Shown: positions 1-10,300, counted from the first letter of the stretch. The stretch is 64,000 bases of DNA from Methylobacillus methanolivorans (GCF_020531845.1 NZ_JAJAVF010000002.1:1089543-1153542), one strand, 5' to 3'. Numbers and translations: made by a program. The notes: a model not told the origin generated them from the letters alone.

Positions 1-976
1 CAATCTCGGGCTGGCGACCAAAACAATAACGACGGCCTGCGGCATCAGTGGTATTGGGCGTCCAGCCAGGGTCGAAGTTATCCACCCAGCCGTAAGGGCC
101 ATAATCAATAGTAAGGCCGAGAATCGACATATTGTCGGTGTTCATCACGCCATGGACAAAGCCCACGCGCATCCAGTGTGCGACCAGGCGCGCAGTGCGT
201 ACACAGACAATGGCAAACCACTCGGCTAAACGCTCATCTTCGGGGAAATCAGCCAACTCAGGAAAATCACGGTGAATAGTGAAATCCACCAGCGTTTGCA
301 GCGTTTGTTTATCCTGGCGCATGGCAAAAATCTCGAAATTGCCAAACCGGATAAATGAGGGCGATACACGGCATACGATTGCGCCCTTCTCAGCCTGCGG
401 GTTGCCGTTATAAAACATATCGCGAATCACAACATCACCGGTCTGCACCAGGCTCAGGGCACGCGTAGTGGGAATGCCAAGATGGTGCATCGCCTCGCTG
501 CAAAGAAATTCGCGTACCGATGAGCGCAACACGGCACGGCCATCCGCCATACGTGAATAGGGTGTCACGCCCGCGCCCTTGAGTTGTAACTCCCAGCGCT
601 GACCCTGGCTGTTTACTACCTCGCCAAGGCTGATCGCGCGGCCATCGCCCAACTGCCCGGCCCAATGTCCAAACTGGTGACCTCCATAACACATGGCATA
701 AGGTTCCATGCCTGGGATAAGGCCATTGCCAGCCAAAGCATTCACCCAGGCCGGGGACTTAATGTCTTCCTCACTCAAGCCCAGTGCCTGCAACATCTCG
801 GACGAATAAGCCAGTAACTTGGGAGCGGATACCGAAGTGGGCATCACACGTGACCAACAGGCGCCATACACCTGACGCAACTGGTTAGTAGTATCCGGGT
901 CACCAGGCAAATCCCGCAGGAAACGGTTATCAAAAGTAGGCATCATCACAGTGGGGATTTCATTATCAAAGGTCAT
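1..976 (-). CDS. selO: Protein adenylyltransferase SelO (YdiU/UPF0061), 5' part; C-terminus lies outside the window
   Basis: SelO proteins are pseudokinase-fold enzymes that transfer AMP to protein Ser/Thr/Tyr. Reading the minus strand from the ATG at 976-974 gives an uninterrupted frame to the window edge, about 325 residues of a family that is usually near 480-500. Family signatures are visible: a [19 protein letters not shown] stretch about 85 residues in, [16 protein letters not shown] near residue 270, and [10 protein letters not shown] at the edge. The gene is read away from the monooxygenase at 1209, leaving a spacer of about 230 bases that probably holds both promoters. Identification is firm; the missing C-terminus cannot be judged. 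Confidence 0.93.
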   Translation of the reverse strand, partial: MTFDNEIPTVMMPTFDNRFLRDLPGDPDTTNQLRQVYGACWSRVMPTSVSAPKLLAYSSEMLQALGLSEEDIKSPAWVNALAGNGLIPGMEPYAMCYGGHQFGHWAGQLGDGRAISLGEVVNSQGQRWELQLKGAGVTPYSRMADGRAVLRSSVREFLCSEAMHHLGIPTTRALSLVQTGDVVIRDMFYNGNPQAEKGAIVCRVSPSFIRFGNFEIFAMRQDKQTLQTLVDFTIHRDFPELADFPEDERLAEWFAIVCVRTARLVAHWMRVGFVHGVMNTDNMSILGLTIDYGPYGWVDNFDPGWTPNTTDAAGRRYCFGRQPEI

Positions 977-1208
977 ATAGAATGACAGCGTTGCCTATTG
1001 TATGTTCTCTGCTGAGATAAATTAAGTTGGCAGGCTGCACAATAAATAGGCAATAGCAAATTCCACATGATATAACAACCGTTTAGCCAGCTCATGCGCA
1101 TGCTGCCCACAAAGTTACCCACAGAAATTGTTGAGCTAGTACTACTTTCATCAGAACCATGGGAATATGGCAATGTCTCTGCAACATCCACCTGGATATT
1201 GAAAAGCG

Positions 1209-2207
1209 ATGATTCCATTTTCCATTCTTGATCTCTGCCCTATTGTGCAAGGTAGCACGCCAGCAGAGGCCTTCAGCAACTCCGTCGCGTTGGCCCAGCT
1301 TGCCGAGGAGCTAGGCTATCGACGATTCTGGCTGGCAGAGCATCATAATATGCCGGGCATTGCCAGTGCAGCCACTTCTGTCGTGATTGGTCACGTTGCC
1401 AGCCACACTAGGACAATACGCATCGGCGCTGGCGGCATCATGTTGCCCAACCATGCGCCACTGGCGATTGCCGAGCAATTCGGCACGCTGGAATCCATCT
1501 ACCCTGGGCGCATCGACCTTGGGCTGGGTCGTGCTCCCGGTAGCGATATGACCACAGCGCGCGCTTTGCGACGCGACCTGCATGCCCATGGGGAAGATTT
1601 TCCGGACTTAGTCGCAGAGCTCCAGCATTACTTCGCCCAGCCCCAGGCGGGCCAAAGCATCCGTGCAGTGCCTGGAGCCGGATTAAACATCCCCCTGTGG
1701 ATATTGGGCTCTAGTTTATATGGTGCTCAATTTGCCGCAGCACATGGCCTGCCATTTGCCTTTGCTTCGCATTTTTCACCCACGTTCCTGCTACAGGCAC
1801 TTGATACCTATCGCCGCAATTTCCAGCCATCAGCCTCGTTGAATAAGCCTTATTTCATGGTCACGGCCAATATCCTGGTAGCCGATACCGATGAGGAAGC
1901 GCGCTATTGGTTCAGTTCGCAGCAACAAGGCTTTACCAACTTGCATCGTGGCACGCCGGGCCAACTGCCACCACCCGTAGATGATATTGAGCAATACTGG
2001 ACACCTGCCGAGAAATTAAGCGTCGAGCGCATGTTGGCTTGCTCGCTGGTTGGCTCTGCTACCACCGTAAAGGCCGGGTTGAGGAAACTACTGAATGACC
2101 TCATGCCTGACGAATTAATGGTGACTGGCCATGTGTTTGACCTCGCAGTACGCTTGCAATCATATCGTGCCGTTGCCACCATTCGCGAACAACTGTCCAC
2201 AGAATGA
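1209..2207 (+). CDS. LLM-class (bacterial luciferase-like) flavin-dependent monooxygenase, YhbW type
   Basis: A 332-residue member of the luciferase-like monooxygenase superfamily, TIM-barrel enzymes that use reduced FMN and oxygen; the substrate is unknown. The N-terminus ([10 protein letters not shown], then [18 protein letters not shown]) and the later [20 protein letters not shown] and [12 protein letters not shown] segments are typical of the YhbW-like branch, whose members are often annotated only as MsnO8-type oxidoreductases. Length is complete for the family. The ATG at 1209 has only a weak purine stretch upstream (GAAAAG). It stands alone between selo-side DNA and a convergent PEP-CTERM gene. 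The family is confident; the substrate is not known. Confidence 0.88.
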   Translation: MIPFSILDLCPIVQGSTPAEAFSNSVALAQLAEELGYRRFWLAEHHNMPGIASAATSVVIGHVASHTRTIRIGAGGIMLPNHAPLAIAEQFGTLESIYPGRIDLGLGRAPGSDMTTARALRRDLHAHGEDFPDLVAELQHYFAQPQAGQSIRAVPGAGLNIPLWILGSSLYGAQFAAAHGLPFAFASHFSPTFLLQALDTYRRNFQPSASLNKPYFMVTANILVADTDEEARYWFSSQQQGFTNLHRGTPGQLPPPVDDIEQYWTPAEKLSVERMLACSLVGSATTVKAGLRKLLNDLMPDELMVTGHVFDLAVRLQSYRAVATIREQLSTE

Positions 2208-2231
2208 AAAAAGCCAGGCAATAAGCCTGGC
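2206..2231 (-). terminator. Rho-independent terminator between convergent genes
   Basis: The inverted repeat GCCAGGC (2213-2219) and GCCTGGC (2225-2231) has a five-base loop and is flanked on the plus strand by an A run at 2207-2212. On the minus strand this run becomes the T tract, so it best terminates the PEP-CTERM gene; it could also stop the monooxygenase transcript. Confidence 0.75.
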
Positions 2232-2255
2232 CAGGGGCATGTATACCACTAGGTG

Positions 2256-2900
2256 TTAATACAGGTGATGTTGATCCTGCTGGCGTTTACGCCTGCTGAT
2301 CAACCCCATCACGCCTAGCCCCAATGCCAGCATGCCATAAGTGCTAGGCTCAGGTACTGCGGTGACCACCACACCATCGAGGAAAGAACCATAGGAAGGT
2401 GCATTCTGTGGCTCAATCGAAGTGAACTTGAGCGTGGTAAGCGCATTAGAAGCTACCAGATTGCTGAAGTTATAGATCACCCATCCGCTGTGAGAGGTAA
2501 CTGAAGTTGCAACCACCTGGTTCCCGCCCCAATACACTTCCAGTGCGCTATTAAGCCCCCCCGGAGTATCGGAACGGCCTGAGTAGGCAAAGCTCAAGTT
2601 ATAAAGCTGCCCTGTTGTTGTCGACAAATCCTGCCAGATTGAAGTCAGGTTGGTAGAGTTCAACTCCAGATATTGCTCGCCATCGTATGCAGTATTGAAC
2701 GCTGACCAACCACCATGATCGCTGCCACGCTGTATCTCAAACAGACCGTCAGAGTACCAGCCAGTCACATTAGCCAGTTGCTCATAAGCACCCGAAATAG
2801 TATCGGCCTCAAAACTACCATTCACCACGATATTCGCTGCATTTACCCCGCTACTTGCAGCTAGTAGTGTTCCACAAGCTACCATCGTCAATTTATTCAT
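2256..2900 (-). CDS. PEP-CTERM sorted secreted protein with a DUF642-like domain
   Basis: This 214-residue protein has a Sec signal peptide (about residues 1-21, ending near GVNA), a beta-rich central region and a C-terminal sorting signal. The central region starts NIVVNGSFEADTI and later has WYSDG and WSAFNTAYDGEQYLELN, as in DUF642/galactose-binding-like folds. The tail is VPEPSTYGMLALGLGVMGL followed by the basic cluster RRKRQQ. PEP-CTERM proteins are exported and processed by exosortase, then released or anchored in the extracellular matrix. No exosortase gene lies in the window. The ATG at 2900 follows a good ribosome site (GGAAGAG). A palindrome shared with the other two PEP-CTERM genes lies about 147 bases upstream. 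Confidence 0.88.
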   Translation of the reverse strand: MNKLTMVACGTLLAASSGVNAANIVVNGSFEADTISGAYEQLANVTGWYSDGLFEIQRGSDHGGWSAFNTAYDGEQYLELNSTNLTSIWQDLSTTTGQLYNLSFAYSGRSDTPGGLNSALEVYWGGNQVVATSVTSHSGWVIYNFSNLVASNALTTLKFTSIEPQNAPSYGSFLDGVVVTAVPEPSTYGMLALGLGVMGLISRRKRQQDQHHLY

Positions 2901-3037
2901 TTTCTCTTCCTTCTCACATTAAACATGCTTAAGAAAATTACATAAGCCCAGCTATGAGCGCCAGGTTGGATGAGCATGCATGGCAGCCAAACTCCCCACT
3001 GTGCGATACCGAACATAACTTAATGATTTATAGGAAA

Positions 3038-3057
3038 ATTAGCCCAATCGGACTAAT
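3038..3057. promoter_or_regulatory. Candidate operator, palindrome ATTAGYCC-N4-GGRCTAAT (copy 1)
   Basis: The 20-base sequence ATTAGCCCAATCGGACTAAT is a near-perfect inverted repeat; the only asymmetric pair within the arms is at position 6/15. It lies between the divergent PEP-CTERM gene (start 2900) and the Crp/Fnr-type gene (start 3130), with its centre about 82 bases before the latter. Closely related sequences precede the PEP-CTERM genes starting at 42121 and 51987. A role as binding site for the adjacent Crp/Fnr-type regulator is inferred. Confidence 0.6.
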
Positions 3058-3129
3058 GCAGGGAAATTGAGCGCTCAAGGTTAAATTGATCGGCATATAC
3101 TGAATTGCAGCACCTTGGCTGGAGGCTAT

Positions 3130-3837
3130 ATGGATATACCGCTCACCCCACATCACAACACCTTGATCAATGCACTGCCACTGGTAGATCAGGAGCAACT
3201 AATAGCAAGCCTGGAGCCATACTCCATGCAGTTGGGTGATGTGTTGTACGAATCGGCACAAGTATTGAAATATGTGTATTTCCCGGCCGATGCTATCGTG
3301 TCATTGCTCTACGTGATGGAAAACGGCGCATCCGCAGAAATTGCCGTTGTCGGTGGTGAAGGCATGGTGGGCACACCCGTGATCATGGGCAGCAACACCT
3401 CATCGTGCCGTGCCGTGGTGCAAAGCGCAGGATATGGCTATCGCATCCGCGCCAGCACGCTCAAGCATCTTTTTGATCACAGCCATACCGTTGCGCATTT
3501 ACTCCTGCGATACACCCAGGCATTGATCACGCAAATAACCCAGACCGCCGTCTGCAACCGTCATTGCGTGCTGGAGCAACAGCTTTGCCGCTGGCTATTG
3601 CTCAGCCTCGACAGGCTACAGAAAACCGAATTGATCATGACGCAGGAACTGATCGCCAATATGCTGGGCGTCAGGCGTGAAGGCGTCACGGAGGCTGCTG
3701 GCAAGCTACAGCGGCAAGGCTTGATCAGCTACAGTCGAGGCCATATTCATGTGCTGAACCGTTCCGGCCTGGAGCGCATGGCATGCGAATGCTATCAGGT
3801 CGTCCGCCAGGAATACGCCGCGCTGTTGCATGCATGA
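3130..3837 (+). CDS. Crp/Fnr-family transcriptional regulator
   Basis: A cyclic-nucleotide-binding-like beta-roll occupies roughly residues 15-140 (FPADAIVSLLYVMENGASAEIAVVGGEGMVG) and a winged helix with the recognition-helix region MTQELIANMLGVRREGVTEAAGKL lies near residue 190. There is no Fnr-type cysteine cluster at the N-terminus, so an Fe-S oxygen sensor is unlikely; the ligand is unknown. The frame opens earlier at a TTG, but the ATG at 3130 is preceded by GGAGG at a good distance and is chosen, giving 235 residues. The spacer shared with the divergent PEP-CTERM gene holds a palindrome that may be its operator. The end is only three bases from the convergent LysR gene. Confidence 0.88.
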   Translation: MDIPLTPHHNTLINALPLVDQEQLIASLEPYSMQLGDVLYESAQVLKYVYFPADAIVSLLYVMENGASAEIAVVGGEGMVGTPVIMGSNTSSCRAVVQSAGYGYRIRASTLKHLFDHSHTVAHLLLRYTQALITQITQTAVCNRHCVLEQQLCRWLLLSLDRLQKTELIMTQELIANMLGVRREGVTEAAGKLQRQGLISYSRGHIHVLNRSGLERMACECYQVVRQEYAALLHA

Positions 3838-3840
3838 GGC

Positions 3841-4854
3841 CTAGAACACAGCCTCGGCAGTGTTATTACGATCAATGATTTCGCGAATGGTGTTGCCCTG
3901 CTCGCATTGTGCGAAGTGACACTCCTTGTCCAACATATTGTCAGGACAACCGCTCAACAACGGGCAATGACCGAACAATTCAGCAATCCAGTCAACGAAA
4001 GCCCTGACTTTTGGAGACAAGTGCCGATTATGCAGATACACCACTGAAATCGGGTGGCTGGAGGGCTGCCACTGCGGTAAGACTTCTATCAACTCACCAG
4101 ATTCAAGATGCGGTAACACCATGTAGCGCGGCACCTGAATCAAGCCAAAACCTTGCTGCGCACAGGCAACATAGGCTTCACTATCGTTGACGGCTACCTT
4201 CCCTGTCATTTTCACCTCGGTCACATGGCCATCGACAACAAAATCCCAATCCATGTTCCGCCCGGTGCGGCTGGAGAAGTAATGCACGGCATGATGATGC
4301 TGTAAATCTTCCAAGCTCTGTGGCACACCGTGCTGCTCCAGATAACGCGGAGCAGCACAAGTCACGAGATGAAAAGCACCGATACGTCGCGCCACCATGG
4401 TCGAATCCTGTAATTCACCAACACGCACCACGCAATCAACCGCCTCCTGCACCATATCCACCGGGCGATCGCTCATGCCCAGCACCAGCTCTACATCAGG
4501 GTAGCGCGTATAAAAATCACACAGTTTGGGAATAATAATCAAGCGCCCAATTGAGGCAGGAACATCAATACGTAGCCGCCCACTTGGGCCGCGTGTCACG
4601 TCGCGGAACAAAGCCTCGGTTTCGTCCACCTCGGCCAGGATACGCATGCAGCGCTCATAGTAGGCAGCCCCATCTGGGGTCAGGCTCAAGCGACGCGTGG
4701 TACGGTTGAGCAAACGCACCTTGAGCAGTCCCTCCAGCGCCTGGATGGTAGTCGTCACCGTCGTTCGCGGCAAACCGAGGCTATCTGCAGCACGCGTGAA
4801 ACTATTGGCATCCACCACCCGGGTGAACACCTGCATTGCCTGAAATCTATCCAT
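3841..4854 (-). CDS. LysR-family transcriptional regulator with a cysteine-rich C-terminal tail
   Basis: The N-terminus (MDRFQAMQVFTRVVDANSFTRAADSLGLPRTTVTTTIQALE) is a LysR winged helix and residues about 90-295 form the periplasmic-binding-like effector domain (GRLRIDVPASIGRLIIIPKL). The general type resembles DmlR/YafC-like regulators rather than MexT. A tail of about 40 residues after the usual end carries Cys at about 297, 303, 312 and 317 (C-x5-C-x8-C-x4-C), which is not standard for LysR proteins. The gene is divergent from the hydrolase and RND pump operon across a 270-base AT-rich spacer containing a T-N11-A palindrome, so control of that operon is likely but inferred. Confidence 0.88.
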   Translation of the reverse strand: MDRFQAMQVFTRVVDANSFTRAADSLGLPRTTVTTTIQALEGLLKVRLLNRTTRRLSLTPDGAAYYERCMRILAEVDETEALFRDVTRGPSGRLRIDVPASIGRLIIIPKLCDFYTRYPDVELVLGMSDRPVDMVQEAVDCVVRVGELQDSTMVARRIGAFHLVTCAAPRYLEQHGVPQSLEDLQHHHAVHYFSSRTGRNMDWDFVVDGHVTEVKMTGKVAVNDSEAYVACAQQGFGLIQVPRYMVLPHLESGELIEVLPQWQPSSHPISVVYLHNRHLSPKVRAFVDWIAELFGHCPLLSGCPDNMLDKECHFAQCEQGNTIREIIDRNNTAEAVF

Positions 4855-5021
4855 AGAGATGTCTTAATTTATATATCAATTATTCTTCATTCTACTAACA
4901 ATCAACATACAAATTAATACATTATTCAAAAATAAACAGCAGTGCACACAGCTATACATGCAATTATCTATTCTGTAATTCTTACCGCATAAACCCATGC
5001 TGATGACTTGCTGGACACAAT

Positions 5022-5040
5022 TGTTAGTAAATTACGAACA
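5022..5040. promoter_or_regulatory. Candidate LysR operator
   Basis: TGTTAGTAA and TTACGAACA flank a single A and pair at 8 of 9 positions. T5025 and A5037 satisfy the T-N11-A spacing typical of LysR boxes. The site lies about 85 bases before the hydrolase start and about 170 bases from the divergent LysR start. Assignment to that regulator is an inference. Confidence 0.45.
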
Positions 5041-5124
5041 GTGTTTCCACATTTAAGAAGATTATTAAATTAGCAACAACGATCACAATGTGTCGCATCC
5101 AGTATCAGCGAATGCAGACCGATT

Positions 5125-5937
5125 GTGAACGAACCGCGCGTTTCCCGTGAAGACTTCATCATCCCCGGACCCGAGGGAGCGATCCCCGTTCGGCTGTACC
5201 GTCGCGCGCAGGCGGACGGCAACGTGCCGTTGGTGCTGTATTTCCACGGTGGCGGCTTCAATACGGGCTGCATCGACGATGCAGACTTTCCCGCCAGTTT
5301 TATCGCACACCATTGCCCTGCCGTCGTCCTTTCCGTCGGCTATGCCCTGGCGCCACAGCACCCGTTCCCCGCGGCGGCGGAAGATGCCTACGCCGCTGCG
5401 CAATGGGCCGCACACAACGCACGCCGCCTGAACATGTCCGCCAAGCTGCTTGTGGTAGCAGGGGACGATGCGGGCGGCAGTATCGCAGCGGGCCTGAGCA
5501 TGATGGCGCGCGACCGCAGGGAATTCAGCATTGCCGCGCAAGTGCTGATCGCGCCGATGCTGGACCCGAGCATGACCCTGCTGGGCGACGCCGCTAGGCT
5601 CAAGTCAGAGCTCACCTCGGCGCAATGCGCGCAGCGCTACCGGCAATACCTGCCCAAGTGCACGCAACGCATGCATCCCTATGCCGCACCGCTGGAATCG
5701 CTGCGCCTTGCCGGCCTGCCCGCCGCCATGATCGCCACTGCCGGATGCGACGTGCTGCATATCGAGGCGGAAAAATACGCCAGCGCCTTGATCAAGGCCG
5801 GCATCCCTACCCAGGTGTCGCGTTTTGCCGGCGTCCAGCACGCCGAATTGCCCGCCCACCAGCCCATGTTGCGCGAGGTAGTCGATTTCCTGCGCCGCCA
5901 GGCTGGGCACGCCGGTTTACCTATTAACAGCGGCTAA
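5125..5937 (+). CDS. Alpha/beta hydrolase (HSL/acetyl-esterase-like), N-terminally short, with Asp in place of the nucleophile Ser
   Basis: The 270-residue frame has the oxyanion-hole motif HGGG (residues 41-44) and the elbow of the hormone-sensitive-lipase group, but the elbow reads GDDAGG (113-118) instead of GDSAGG. Codon 115 is GAT. The other triad positions appear present (D209 in AGCDVL, H239 in GVQH). Family members usually have some 40-60 more N-terminal residues; here the only initiator is the GTG at 5125 with a poor ribosome site, and the in-frame stop lies at 5071. G+C rises sharply exactly here. It precedes the RND pump genes on the same strand with a gap of about 120 bases. It may be a degraded or repurposed enzyme; esterase activity should not be assumed. 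Confidence 0.72.
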   Translation: MNEPRVSREDFIIPGPEGAIPVRLYRRAQADGNVPLVLYFHGGGFNTGCIDDADFPASFIAHHCPAVVLSVGYALAPQHPFPAAAEDAYAAAQWAAHNARRLNMSAKLLVVAGDDAGGSIAAGLSMMARDRREFSIAAQVLIAPMLDPSMTLLGDAARLKSELTSAQCAQRYRQYLPKCTQRMHPYAAPLESLRLAGLPAAMIATAGCDVLHIEAEKYASALIKAGIPTQVSRFAGVQHAELPAHQPMLREVVDFLRRQAGHAGLPINSG

Positions 5938-6058
5938 CAAAACTCAGCGAAGTGTTCCTGACCAGGTGCTCTGCAGACAGTACAAGTAGAGCAACAACGA
6001 CAGGAGCGTTTTTTAGCCGCGCTAAATTTTGATTTCAACATTGAAGATGAGGAACATC

Positions 6059-7297
6059 ATGTCTAAACCACTGCAACAAAAGAAATTGGCCGCCCTGCTG
6101 GCGGCTGCCCTGGCAATCTCGGGGGGCGTCATCTTGTGGTCGCCCACCAGCCACGAAGCCCAGGCCGACACTGCTGTCGCCAGCAATGCCGTTACCGTGG
6201 ACGTTGCCGTTGTCTCGCAGCAGGACATCACCGATTGGCAGGATTATTCTGGCCGCCTGGAGGCAGTCGAGCGTGTTGAAATCCGCCCCCTGGTTTCTGG
6301 CACGCTGACCAAGATCTATTTCAAGGATGGTGACCTGGTGAAGAAAGGCGACGTGCTGTTCACCATAGACCCGCGGCCATTCGAGGCGGAGGTCGCGCGC
6401 GCCCAGGCCCAGTTGAGCGGTGCCGAGGCACGACTGGACTACACCAGCCACGACCTGGAACGCGCGGAGCGCCTGATCGGCGACAACGCCATTGCCCGCC
6501 GCGACTTCGAGGAAAAGCGCAACGCGGCGCTGGAGGCGAAAGCCGCATTACTGGCAGCCCAGGCCGCATTGCAGACGGCCCGCCTCAACCTGGAATACAG
6601 CCGCATCACGGCACCGGTATCCGGCCGGATTTCGCGTGCGGAGGTGACGCTGGGCAATATCGTCTCCGCGGGCGCCAGCTCCACACCGCTCACCACACTG
6701 GTGTCTACCGACAACATCTACGCGGCGCTCGAGGTGGACGAGCAAAGCTACCTGAAATTCATCCAGCCCGGGCACACCAGCCAGCTCAAGGTATTACTGG
6801 GCCTGGCGAACGAGGACGGCTATAGCCGCGAAGGCCGCATCGGCTCGGTCGATAACCGCCTCGATACCGCATCGGGCACCATCCGCGTGCGCGCCGTGTT
6901 CGACAACCGCAAGGGCGACTTGCTGCCGGGGCTGTATGCGCGCGTCAGGCTGGGCAGCGGCAGCACCCACCCGGCGTTACTGATAGACGAGAAAGCCGTG
7001 GGCACGGACCAGGACAAGCGCTACGTGCTGGTGGTCGATGCGCAGAACCAAGCCAATTACCGCGAGATACGGCTAGGTGCGGCCCATGGCGAGCTGCGCG
7101 TGGTGGAAAGCGGGCTGCAGCCAGGCGAACGCATCGTGGTCAACGGCCTGCAACGGGTGCGTCCCGGCAGCCAGGTCAGCCCGCATCTGATCGCCATGCC
7201 CGGCAGCGAGTCGCCACTGGCCCAGGTCCAAGCAGAGGAAGCTGTCCACACGATCCGCAGCCTCCCCAATAAACAGCAAAAGGCCGTCAACGCCTAA
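6059..7297 (+). CDS. RND efflux periplasmic adaptor (membrane fusion protein), MexE-like
   Basis: A 412-residue adaptor bridges the inner-membrane RND pump to an outer-membrane channel. The N-terminus has a hydrophobic export segment (LAALLAAALAISGGVILW). The biotinyl-lipoyl halves are visible around VEIRPLVSGTLTKIYFKDGDLVKKGDVLFTIDP and RITAPVSGRISRAEVTLGNIV, with a coiled-coil hairpin between them (residues about 105-170). No lipobox cysteine is seen. The frame is open from 6029, but the ATG at 6059 is preceded by TGAGGA and gives the sensible signal sequence. The pump gene follows after 24 bases. Sequence style fits the MexE/OqxA branch. Substrates cannot be read from sequence. Confidence 0.93.
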   Translation: MSKPLQQKKLAALLAAALAISGGVILWSPTSHEAQADTAVASNAVTVDVAVVSQQDITDWQDYSGRLEAVERVEIRPLVSGTLTKIYFKDGDLVKKGDVLFTIDPRPFEAEVARAQAQLSGAEARLDYTSHDLERAERLIGDNAIARRDFEEKRNAALEAKAALLAAQAALQTARLNLEYSRITAPVSGRISRAEVTLGNIVSAGASSTPLTTLVSTDNIYAALEVDEQSYLKFIQPGHTSQLKVLLGLANEDGYSREGRIGSVDNRLDTASGTIRVRAVFDNRKGDLLPGLYARVRLGSGSTHPALLIDEKAVGTDQDKRYVLVVDAQNQANYREIRLGAAHGELRVVESGLQPGERIVVNGLQRVRPGSQVSPHLIAMPGSESPLAQVQAEEAVHTIRSLPNKQQKAVNA

Positions 7298-7321
7298 GAA
7301 CCATCTTAGGGAGAATCCAAT

Positions 7322-10300
7322 ATGAATATCTCAAAGTTTTTCATCGACCGCCCGATCTTTGCGGGCGTATTGTCGATGCTCATCTTGCTGGGCGGGGCGC
7401 TGGCCATGTTCCAGCTGCCCATCTCGGAATATCCCGAAGTCGTGCCGCCTTCCGTGGTGGTGCGCGCGCAATATCCCGGTGCCAACCCCAAGGTGATCGC
7501 CGAGACGGTAGCCTCGCCGCTGGAGGAATCCATCAACGGCGTGGAAGACATGATCTACATGCAGTCGCAGGCCAACAGCGACGGCAACCTCACCATCACC
7601 GTCAACTTCAAGCTCGGCGTGGACCCGGACAAGGCGCAGCAACTAGTGCAGAACCGCGTTAACCAGGCGTTGCCCAGGCTGCCGCCCGATGTGCAGCGGC
7701 TGGGCCTCACCACGCTGAAAAGCTCGCCCACCCTCACCATGGTGGTGCACCTGGCCTCGCCGGACAACCGCTACGACATGACCTATTTGCGCAACTATGC
7801 CGTGATCAACGTCAAGGATAGGCTGGCGCGCATCCAGGGCGTGGGCGAAGTTGGCCTGTTCGGCTCTGGTAACTACGCCATGCGCGTCTGGCTAGACCCG
7901 CAGAAAGTTGCCCAGCGCGGCATGACCGCATCCGACGTGGTGCAGGCGATCCGCGAGCAGAACGTGCAGGTGGCGGCCGGCGTGATCGGCGCGGCGCCCA
8001 ACAATGTGCCGCTGCAACTCTCGGTCAATGCCCAGGGTCGCCTCAAGACCGAGGAAGAGTTTGCCGCGATTATCCTCAAGACTTCCGCTGATGGCGGCAT
8101 CACCCGCCTCTCAGATGTAGCCCGCATCGAACTGGCTGCCTCTGAATACGGCCTGCGCTCGTTGCTGGACAATAAGCCCGCGGTCGCCATCCCTATCTTC
8201 CAGGCGCCCGGCGCCAATGCGCTGGCGATTTCCGATGCCGTGCGCGCCACCATGAAGGAGCTGGCTGCCGATTTCCCCGAATCGGTGGAATACCACATCG
8301 TCTACGACCCGACGCAGTTCGTGCGCTCCAGCATCCGCGCCGTGGTGACCACGCTGCTAGAAGCGATCGCCCTGGTGGTATTGGTGGTGATCCTGTTCCT
8401 GCAAACCTGGCGTGCATCCATCATCCCTTTGCTGGCAGTGCCGGTCTCCATCATCGGCACGTTCTCGCTGATGCTGGCGTTCGGCTATTCCATCAACGCC
8501 CTGTCGCTGTTCGGCATGGTGCTGGCGATCGGCATCGTGGTGGATGATGCCATCGTCGTGGTGGAAAACGTCGAGCGCAACATCGCATCGGGCCTGAGCC
8601 CGCGCGACGCCACCTACCAGGCCATGCGCGAGGTAAGCGGGCCCATCATCGCCATCGCGCTGACCCTGATCGCGGTGTTCGTGCCGTTGGCGTTCATGAC
8701 CGGCCTTACCGGGCAGTTCTACAAGCAGTTCGCCATGACCATTGCCATTTCCACCGTGATCTCGGCGTTCAACTCCCTGACCTTGTCCCCTGCCTTGTCC
8801 GCCATGCTGCTTAAGGGCCACGGCGACAAGAAGGACTGGCTCACGCGCTTCATGGACCGCTGGCTGGGCGGCTTCTTTGCCAGATTCAATAACCTGTTCA
8901 GCCGTGCCTCCGACAACTACGGCAAGGGAGTCAAGGGCATCATCAACCATAAGGGCACGGCCATGGGCGTCTATGCCGTGCTGCTCGGCCTGACTGTGGG
9001 CGTCTCCCTGATTGTGCCCGGCGGCTTCGTGCCGGCGCAGGACAAGCAATATCTGGTGGGCTTCGCCCAACTGCCTAGCGGCGCCTCGCTGGAACGCACG
9101 GAGGAGGTCATCCGCCGCATGAGCGACATTGCCTTGCAGCAGCCCGGTGTGGAAAACGCGGTCGCCTTCCCCGGCCTCTCGATCAACGGCTTCACCAATA
9201 GTTCTAGCGCCGGCATCGTCTTCACGCCGCTCAAGCCGTTCAACGAACGCAAAAGCAAGGAATTGTCGGCCGCCGCGATCGCGCAATCTCTGAACGAGAA
9301 ATTCGGCCAGATCCAGGACGCCTATATCGCCGTGTTCCCGCCGCCCCCGGTCATGGGCCTGGGCACCATCGGCGGCTTCAAGCTGCAGATCGAGGATAGG
9401 GGCGCGCTGGGCTATGCCGAACTGGACAAGGCGGTGAACGCCTTCGTCGCCGAGGCTTCCAAGGCGCCGGAGCTGGGCCCCATGTTCACCAACTACCAGA
9501 TCAACGTACCGCAGCTGAACGTGGACCTGGACCGTGCCAAGGCTAAGCAATTGGGCGTACCGGTAACTGAGGTGTTTGACACCATGCAGATCTACCTCGG
9601 CTCGCTGTACATCAACGACTTCAACCGCTTCGGACGCGTGTTCCAGGTGCGCGCGCAAGCCGATGCGCCCTACCGCGCAAAAGCCGAGGACATCCTGCAA
9701 CTGAAAACCCGCAACATGGCGGGCGATATGGTGCCGTTGTCCTCGCTGGTCAAGGTGACCCCTACCTACGGCCCGGAAATGGTGGTGCGCTACAACGGCT
9801 ATACCGCCGCCGACATCAACGGCGGGCCGGCACCCGGCTATTCCACCGGGCAGGCACAGGCGGCAGTGGAAAGGATAGCCGCGCAGACCCTGCCGCCCGG
9901 CATCAAGTTCGAGTGGACCGACCTGACCTACCAGCAGATCCTCGCGGGCAATGCCGGCATCTGGGTGTTCCCAATCAGCGTGCTGCTGGTATTCCTGGTG
10001 CTTGCGGCGCTGTACGAAAGCCTGGCCTTGCCGCTGGCGGTGATCCTCATCGTGCCGATGAGCATACTGGCGGCGCTCACGGGCGTCTGGCTGACCAAAG
10101 GGGATAACAACATCTTCACCCAGATCGGGCTGATGGTGCTGGTGGGACTGTCCGCGAAGAACGCCATCCTCATCGTCGAGTTCGCACGCGAACTGGAGTT
10201 GCAAGGCAGCACGATTGTAAAAGCTGCCATTGAAGCCAGCCGCCTGCGTTTACGCCCCATCCTCATGACCTCCATCGCCTTCATCATGGGCGTGGTGCCG

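Noticed and set aside
973..1218. 81-codon minus-strand frame between selO and the monooxygenase
   Set aside because: Low-quality composition, overlaps both gene starts, no ribosome site.
2973..2990. Sigma-54-like TGGC...GC sequence upstream of the first PEP-CTERM gene on the minus strand
   Set aside because: The GG and GC are eleven rather than ten bases apart, a spacing sigma-54 does not tolerate well.
8357..10204. Long 615-codon open frame on the minus strand across the RND pump gene
   Set aside because: It is antisense to a well-conserved gene in GC-rich DNA, rich in His/Gln/Arg/Gly, has no ribosome site and no recognisable domain; such frames arise from codon bias.
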